A DNA stretch of 64,000 bases from Carnegiea gigantea. Its lineage: Eukaryota > Streptophyta > Magnoliopsida > Caryophyllales > Cactaceae. Of the stretch, positions 57,538-64,000 are shown piece after piece. Numbering within the stretch: position 1 is the first letter of the stretch; each line of letters opens with the position of its first letter. Where the stretch lies: NCBI GenBank assembly GCA_029747015.1, contig JAKOGI010001343.1, positions 62,001 through 126,000 of the forward strand, written 5' to 3'. Under the pieces are notes generated by a model that was not told the origin of the DNA, did no database searches, and was given only the letters and a program-made list of their open reading frames with translations. The position numbers were made by a program, and so were the translations under genes.

Positions 57538-58977
57538 CCCTCCTCCCCTATTTTCAGTCCTCACCATCATCTCTCTTTCTCTCGAATTCCAGCAATCCAC
57601 GCATCACCACACAATCTCCGTCATCTTCGCCCACCATCAACGCCAGCGCATCCATCTGCTCCACCATCCACGGAAGCCAAAACGAACGACCAATAAAAGG
57701 GAGGAACTGACTTGATTCAGGTATAAAGCGAGGCAGCAGCAGTGCTAGGAGGTATTCTAGGCTTTAATCTAGGTTTACTTTAAGCTTTCCAGGTTTAATT
57801 TTAGGATATTTGTTAGTTTAATTCAAATATTAGGAATTTAGGGTTTGTTTTTGGTTTGGGTTTTGATTTTAGATTTGTTTTCAGCCTTCAATGTCATGTA
57901 ATTATGCTTTGTTCTATTAATTTGGAGTCGTCATTCATGATTTTCAGCTTGTAATCGTAATATTTTGGGTACAAGTTTGATGAATTTTGGTCTTCCTCCT
58001 CTCCTGTTTTCGATATGTTGAAGCGTTAGTAATGGCAAATCCGCCATTGTTAACAAGTTTTGAAGCTCGTTCGTTGCTTAGTACTGGGTGGTTCCTATGC
58101 TAGTGATGAAGATTGATTGATGGAGTGGGCTGGTCCCACGGGCACTCGGGATGTCTTCTCTGTTTTGGTTGCTATGCGTTCGACCTCTGGCTCTACGGGC
58201 ATCAGGTGGTTAGTCTATTTGCAAGTTTGGTTGAATTCCAGATTTGGCTTTGAAAGGTTGCAGGTTTGAGTTCAATTAGTTGCAAATTTTCTCTTCCCCT
58301 TGTTTCAGTACTGTAAAAATGGTGCTAAGAAGGTCAGAAACTCCCTTCCCATGGTTGCTCTATTTTCTGTTTCTTCCCAATTAGATTGGTTGATTCTGTT
58401 GTCTATTTTTTTTCGGGGGGGTTTCTATTGCCTATTTTCTGATCTAGCTTTGATTTGTTACCTTGAGTTTGAGGCGGACGTAGATCATGAAGCCTTGATT
58501 TAATGTTATTTTAGTTCTATTTAGTTTTATTATGTAATATCTCATTTATGTTGTGGCGATTGACATGAACAGTTAGCTATTCTCTACAGTTAGCTCCATT
58601 AATAATCTGGAGTTTCATCTACTTATTGTTTAAACTAGTTTAGAATGATGCTAAATTAGTTTAATTTCATGCTGAGTGACCTTAATCTCGTCCATCGTCC
58701 CTGTGGGTACGACCCTCAAGTACTATGACGATAGTCGTATACTTGCGGTATTTATTTTACACTCAAAAATATCAAACAATATCTCTTTATGTCAATTTAC
58801 GTTAGTCAACTAACCGAACAACTATATTTTCGAAACACATTTATTTCAACCGTTTATCTAAACCCCTATCTTCTAACAACAAAATCAGAACTGATATTTG
58901 GTATCCAAACAGCTATCCGCTACCCGAATTACTATTCACTACTTTAACTACTAATTATGCTGAACATGGCTATAAAT

Positions 58978-60005
58978 ATAAATTTTAAGCCTAAAATAAA
59001 CTAGATAAGAAATTGAGAAACAAATTTGATTTTTGTATTTATATAGTATGTATAGGTATAATCTCTAAATTTAATACAATAAAGTAGTCTTCTGATTCGA
59101 TCTCCTAGTGACTCAAGTCTTCCAAGAGCATGATGCTTGATCTCGATTGATGTTGAATCAGCTGAAGAACTATGAAATTGTTCTTGATCTTAATTTGCAG
59201 CTGATTGATTGTTGACTCTAAAACTTGCAAGTTTTGATCCTTCTCACTTGGTAATTGGATGCCGTTTGCAGTCTAAGTTTCTGAATTCTACAATGCTAAA
59301 TTGTTGAATGTAGTTGGCCAAATTAATCGATGCGAGGCCGAGGTTGTTTGATCTCGATCGATGAACTAGATGAAAAACTCTGAAGTAGACTTCAATTTGA
59401 GGTTGTAGAAGATATTGAACTGGCTGACTTTGATCCTTGTTGTTTGGTAGCTGGATGTCGCTTGCAATTTGAGCTCTAAAAATTTGTAAACACAAATTTC
59501 ACACCTAAAATAAATTAGATAAGAAATTGAGAAACAAATTTAATTTTGTATTGATGTAGTATGTATGAGTACAATCTCTGAATTTAATACAATAAAGTAG
59601 TCCTCTGATTCGATCTACTATTGACTTAAGTTTTTCAATGGCATGATGCTTAATCTCGATTGATGTTGAATTAGCTGAAGAATTATGAAATCATTCTTGA
59701 TCCTGATTTGCAGCTGGTTGATTGCTGACTCTGAAACTTACGAGTTTTGACCTTTCTCGCTTGGTAGATAGATGTTACTTGCACTATGAGTTTCTGAATT
59801 CTGCAATGCTGAATTGTTAAATGTAGTTGACCAGATTAATTGATGCGAGGGCGAATTTGCTTGATCTCGATTGATGAACTGGATGAAGAACTCTGAAATA
59901 GACTTCAATTTGAGGTTGTAGAAGATGTTGGACTAGCTGACTTTGATCTTCGTTGCTTAGTAGCTGAATGTCACCTGCAGTTTGAGCTCTGGAGTTTGTA
60001 GAATG
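58978..60005. repeat. Tandem duplication, 2 x about 514 bp
   Basis: The words CCTAAAATAAACTAGATAAG, AATACAATAAAGTAGTC, CTTGATCTCGATTGATG, TTGAGGTTGTAGAAGAT and TTGAGCTCT occur in the same order in 58,978-59,491 and 59,492-60,005. Divergence is about 12-15% by eye. Minus-strand frames in the two copies resemble each other only because the DNA does; stops interrupt both. Confidence 0.85.
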
Positions 60006-60212
60006 CTGAATGCTGAGTCCTTTGCAAATTTTGCTTATATTCTTCCCTTTTTTTTGTGTTTCTTTTTTTTTTTTTGGCTTCATGTAGGGAATTATGTAGG
60101 GGCTATTTGAGTAAACCAATTCATCATTGGTTTTGAAAATTTTTTCACAAACTCTTTTTTTTTTTTGGCCCTTGCATTAATGTTTCCCCTTTTTTAGGAA
60201 ACTGTTGAATCG

Positions 60213-60600
60213 AGGAGTGAGGCCAACTTTTAAGATGAAAAATTATTTCTCCCCGTAGATTCAATTTTTCGCATGAGATTCTCTTACTTAATCCAATTGA
60301 GATCGACTTGGATTACTTCTAGCTGCGATTCCTCCAATTAGATCGTGAGGTGAGGTCGACCTTTAAGATGATGAATCATTTCTCCCCTTAGATTCGATTC
60401 TTCACAGGAGACTCCCCCACTTAATCTAATTGGGGTCGACTTGAATTTCTTTCTTTTTGCTGCGATTCCCCCAATTAGATCGCGAGGTGAGGTCGACCTT
60501 TAAGACGAGGAATCATTTCTTTCCGAAGATTTGTTTTCTCGCAGGAGACTCCCTTACTTAATCTAATTGGGATCACTTTGGATTTCTTCCTTCCAATCGC
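60213..60600. repeat. Tandem array, three units of about 135 bp
   Basis: Units near 60,213, 60,348 and 60,483, each with GAGGTGAGGTCGACCTTTAA, ATTTCTCCCCTTAGATTCGA, AGGAGACTCCCCCACTTAAT and CTAATTGGGGTCGACTTG. Confidence 0.9.
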
Positions 60601-60604
60601 GACC

Positions 60605-61570
60605 TCTTCCATCAGATTTGCAAAGGCATGACTTCTCCACTCAGATAGTGAAGGCAGAACTTCTCCGGCTAGATAGCGAAGACATTACTCATCCGATCAG
60701 ACAGCGAAGACATTCTGACAAGAAACGTGTGGCCCTTCCAATTAGATGGTCAAGACATGTTCTTCCAATCAGAAAGTAAAGTTTTGACTCTTCCGTTCAG
60801 ACAACAAAGGCTTCACTCTTACGATCAGAGAGCAAAGGCATTTAGATTCCTCCAATCAGGCAAGAGACTTGACTTCTTCTATTAGACAGCAAAGGCGATT
60901 CTACCGATCAAGAAGAGAAGGCTTAGCTCATCTGATCAGGCAGCAAATGCAACTATCCTGATCAAAAAGCAATAGCTTGGCTCCTTTGATTAGACAGATG
61001 ATGCATAACTTGTCCAATCAGAAAACATAGATGACTCATTCGATCAAACAGTGTAGAGTTGGCCTCTTCTATCAGACAACGAAGGCGACTCTCCCGATCA
61101 AAAAACAAAGACTTGGCTCATTTGATCATAAACAAATGTGACTCATCCGATCAGACACTGCATAATTGGCCTCTTTTATCGGACAGCGAAAGTGACTCTT
61201 CTGATCAGAAAGAGAAGGCTTGGATCATACGATCAGACAGCGAACACAACTATCCCGATCAGAAAGCAACAACTTGACTCCTTAGATCAGACAGATGAGG
61301 CATGACTCGTCCAATCAGATAGAAAAGGTAACTCATCCAATCAGATAGTGTAGACTTGACCCTTCAATCACACAGAAGCTTGACTGCTCATATCAGACAA
61401 TCCAGACTTGTCTCTTTCGATCAAACAGACGCTTGACTCGTCCAATTAGACAGCAAAGCTGACTTCTCTAATCAGAAAGTGCAGACTTTACTTCTTCAAG
61501 CAAACGGAGGCTCGACTCTTCAGGTCAGATAGGAAAGACATGACCCTTCTGATCAGATACCGAAAGCTTA
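60605..61570. repeat. Minisatellite, about 28 units of roughly 32 bp
   Basis: Core TCCGATCAGACAGCGAAGGC followed by TTGACTC. Units vary in length (about 28-37 bp) and sequence, so no reading frame persists. Short plus-strand frames here (60,567, 61,059) are by-products. Confidence 0.88.
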
Positions 61571-61619
61571 ATTTTACAAATTACTAGTGCCCGACTTGAA
61601 AGAAAATACTGCCAATTTA

Positions 61620-63240
61620 AAGAAAGATGCCTATATCGCTAATGTGAAGGATGATGTGATCTTACTGTTGCCCCTAACTTGAAGGTATTCTAAAAGTTTG
61701 CAACAAGTTGATGAATGTTTGAAGCCCGTTTATATGATTTGAAAATGTGCTTAGTGACTTAGGAGTCAACATCTTTGATAAAATAACTTGACAGCCTTTT
61801 ACTTTGATGGCTGAGCATCTTGGACTTGATAACTTGTCAGTCTTTAAGTTTGATAAGTTGGAATTTAGAACTTTCTTGATTTTGGAGTCTAAAACTTTAA
61901 TGACTTGATAGTCTTTTAATTTCGATATCTTGAGAGACTTGAACTTTGATGACTTGAGAATCTACTTGGTGACTTAGGAGTCAATAATTTTATTGACTTA
62001 TGAGTCTTGAAGAAACAATTTTGAAGTCTTAAAAAAAGTCGAATAGGAAGTCTACGAGATTTGGTGACTTGGGAGTCTGCTAGGATTAACTTGGAAGTCA
62101 GAGAGTTTTATGACTTGGGAGTCTTTGCGATTTGGTGACTTAGAAGTCTTACATTTTACCAACTTGACAGTCTGTTTCTTTGGTGTCATTGACTTTGAAG
62201 ACTTAAGAGTCTATTACATCAATGACTTGAGAGTTTGTTGAATTCACTTCAAAGTTTGTAATTTTGTTCACTTCATAGTCCTTAGGTAACTTAGAAGTTT
62301 TGATTTTGATGGCTTCAGCATCTTGTGCGTGACTTCAAATTCTGTGCTGACTTAAGAGTGTAGAAGTTTGGACTTTGAAGTCTTAAGGGTGATTTGAGAG
62401 TCGAAGTTGTTTTGTAACTTGACAGTTTTGGGGAGTGACTTGAAAGTATTTATCAAGCATACAGTTATGTTAACTTAGAAGTCTTGGAGTTTGTTAACTT
62501 GGAAGTTTAATATAATTGACTTGAAAATCTTCGAACGTGACAACTTGTGGGTTTATGAAATTTGAAGACTCAGGAGTCTTGAATTTGAATGACTTGATAG
62601 TCCCTTACTTTGCTGACTTACAAGTATGAAACTTTGACAACTTGGTAGTTTTATGAGAGTTTGACGACTTAGGAGTCTACGAAAATTGATGACTTGGAGT
62701 CTTGAAAGTTTGACTTGGGAGTCCACAAGATTTGATGACTTCGGGTTTATCAAGCTTGACTTCGGAGTTTGGTAAGACTGACTTTGAAGTCTAAAAGTTT
62801 GATGACTTAGGTGTTTGTGGAAGCTGACCTGGAGGTCTTCTAGTTTCCCAACTCAGAAGCCTATAAAGGCTGACTTAGAAGTCTTAGAATTTGGTGACTT
62901 AGGAGTCTGCGAGCATTGACTTAAAAGTCCGAGAGTTTTATGACTTATGAATCTTTGACATTTGATGACTTCGAAGTTTGCAAGATTGACTTCGGAGTCT
63001 GGCAGGGTTGACTTCAGAGTCAAAGAGTTTGATGTCATAGGTGTTTCTAGAGGATGACATGAAAATCTTAGAGTTTATCAACTCAGAAGCTTGTAAAGGC
63101 AGACTTAGAAGTCGTAGGATTTGGACGACTTGAAAGTCTAAAATGAGTGACTTGAAAGTCTTCAAACCTATATAATGAGTGACTTGAAAGTTTGTTAGTT
63201 CTTTGATGACTTAGGAGTCTACAGAGGTTGACCTGGAAGT
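61620..63240. repeat. Minisatellite, about 50 units of roughly 30 bp with a palindromic core
   Basis: Core GATGACTTRGGAGTCTNNNA. The GACTT..AAGTC or GACTYNNGAGTC part is self-complementary. Blocks recur as higher-order units: CAACTCAGAAGCCTATAAAG (about 62,848) and CAACTCAGAAGCTTGTAAAG (about 63,079) are about 230 bp apart and followed by the same successive cores. No coding frame persists. Confidence 0.88.
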
Positions 63241-63960
63241 CTGCCCCCTAAACGTCAATTTTGGGTTGCTTTCTTCTAGAGCACTTTCTAATATGATCTT
63301 AATAGACGATCAATCAGATTCTTCAACGTCTTCTTTGTCTAATGCAATTTTTTCTTCTTTTACAAGTTGCAGGACTTGTCTTCTGAATGCTTTGCACTTC
63401 TCTATATGATGACTCATGATCCTTTAACACTTGCAATATTTGGGATCATTAATTCTTCCAATTTCTTCATGACGCCTTTACTCTGGAAGTTCTATAAGTC
63501 CTTTCTCAAGAGGTTTGTCAAGCATTTCTGATGCATTATACTCAAATAAGGACATTCTTTTTGTCAAGCATTTCTGATGCATTATACTCAAATAAGGACA
63601 TTCTTTCTCCTCAGACTCTCTATGCATGGAGCTTCTGCTTCTTGACAATGTCCTGCTTCTTGACAATGTCACTGATTCATCATCATTGAGCTGTCTTTCG
63701 TTGTAGACAATTATAAGCTCCATATCATGAGCTCATGATGCTGCTAATGCTTGGAATGTTTTGGGCTTGTTTACTTACAAGACATAAAGTATATCCCAAT
63801 CCATCCCTTGGGCACACATCTCAATGGCTAAAGCTTCTGAAATGGTCTTTACACTTCAGAGAAAGAGCATGCCAACGGCTTATGTAATCAATGATCGACT
63901 CGTTGGCCCATTGCTTTGTGTTAGTTAATGCTGTTATGCTGACTATGCGGCATGTACTAT
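63241..63960 (-). pseudogene. Decayed Ty3/gypsy gag, cut by the window edge side
   Basis: Minus-strand translation in shifting frames gives gag-like pieces in the expected order. About 63,900 holds TNTKQWANESIIDYI and WHALSLKCKD (a plant gag core), 63,720 DMELIIVYNERQ, and about 63,360-63,440 a DPKYCKC...SHHIEKCKAFRRQVLQL zinc-knuckle-like end, then LVKEEKIALD. In-frame stops and shifts are frequent. A 46-bp tandem duplication (63,514-63,605) and an 18-bp one (about 63,628-63,663) add shifts. The rest of gag and any LTR would lie beyond 64,000 or were replaced by the arrays to the left. Confidence 0.7.
63514..63605. repeat. Tandem duplication, 2 x 46 bp, in the gag remnant
   Basis: TTTGTCAAGCATTTCTGATG and the following bases through GGACATTCT are repeated without change. 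Confidence 0.95.
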
Positions 63961-64000
63961 ACAACAACAATAACAACAACTCCCAGTATGGGTCCTGCTT
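63959..64000 (-). mobile_element. 3' tail of a second LINE copy, truncated by the window
   Basis: ATACAACAACAATAACAACA then CTCCCAGTATGGGTCCTGCT matches the minus-strand 3' end of the element at 36,182-36,690 (CAACAACAACAA, then CTCCCAGTGTGGGTTCCACT). The body continues past 64,000. Confidence 0.7.

Larger units (their letters stand above)
52440..58765 (+). repeat. Older LTR-like sequence interrupted by the 4.7-kb insertion
   Basis: Left part (about 52,440-52,786): TTTTGTTTTGTAGGTATTGA and GGGCCAAATTGACTAAAACC, words I associate with LTRs of Athila/Tat-type elements. Right part (57,538 to about 58,765) ends in CCCTGTGGGTACGACCCTCA and ATAGTCGTATACTTGCGG, typical of the end of such LTRs. The two halves join cleanly once the CCGAG-flanked insertion is removed. 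Outer edges and target duplications were not found. This is an inference from remembered motifs. Confidence 0.45.

Noticed and set aside
59244..60119. Two similar minus-strand frames (83 and 100 codons)
   Set aside because: They resemble each other because the DNA is duplicated. Stops interrupt both copies and no domain is seen.
60605..63240. CRISPR-like array
   Set aside because: Repeats are degenerate, spacers are also repeat-derived and variable in length, no cas genes exist and the sequence is plant nuclear DNA. It is a minisatellite.

Overview
This window is nuclear DNA of a flowering plant, almost certainly a eudicot. It is AT-rich. Its genes have short exons split by GT-AG introns. 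Most of the sequence is transposable elements of plant families (Athila-type Ty3/gypsy, Ty1/copia, a LINE, tRNA-derived SINEs, MITEs). The species cannot be named from the sequence alone.

Three host genes look intact. (1) 20,408-20,650 (+) encodes a small Cys/His-rich protein behind a leader exon and one intron. (2) 24,232-28,520 (-) is a five-exon type-A cytokinin response regulator of 155 aa, closest in architecture to ARR16/ARR17; one intron has a GC-AG boundary. (3) 43,090-51,898 (-) is a twelve-exon gene for a 393-aa AIMP1/Arc1p-like tRNA-binding cofactor with a C-terminal EMAP-II domain. A broken TPR-protein gene lies at about 3.7-5.4 kb (-).

Layout. 0-5.7 kb: a SINE with target duplications, a degenerate tandem duplication whose second copy carries a MITE, and the TPR pseudogene. 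5.8-19.3 kb: a nested pair, a 12.5-kb Athila-like retrotransposon (minus strand, TSD ATAAA) inside a TIR-ended DNA element. 19.5-29.1 kb: the small gene, several SINE-like repeats and the response regulator with a PIF/Harbinger MITE in intron 1. 29.1-35.3 kb: a very young Ty1/copia element with a single 1,415-codon gag-pol frame. 35.3-42.1 kb: MITE-like repeats, a 5'-truncated LINE with 17-bp target duplications, and a probable solo LTR. 42.8-52 kb: the AIMP1-like gene, with a 359-bp tandem duplication and a TIR element in its introns. 52-58.8 kb: a 4.7-kb probable solo LTR, TSD CCGAG, full of internal tandem repeats, inserted in an older LTR-like sequence. 58.9-63.2 kb: about 4.2 kb of four adjacent tandem-repeat arrays, next to a decayed gypsy gag (63.24-63.96 kb, minus) and the tail of a second LINE copy at the window edge.

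The host genes do not form a pathway together. One belongs to cytokinin phosphorelay, one to translation (tRNA delivery to synthetases), one is unknown. The most unusual parts are the compound tandem-repeat region at the right end, the repeat-rich solo LTR, the GC-AG intron of the response regulator, the young copia element, and the paralogous empty site that proves a MITE insertion.
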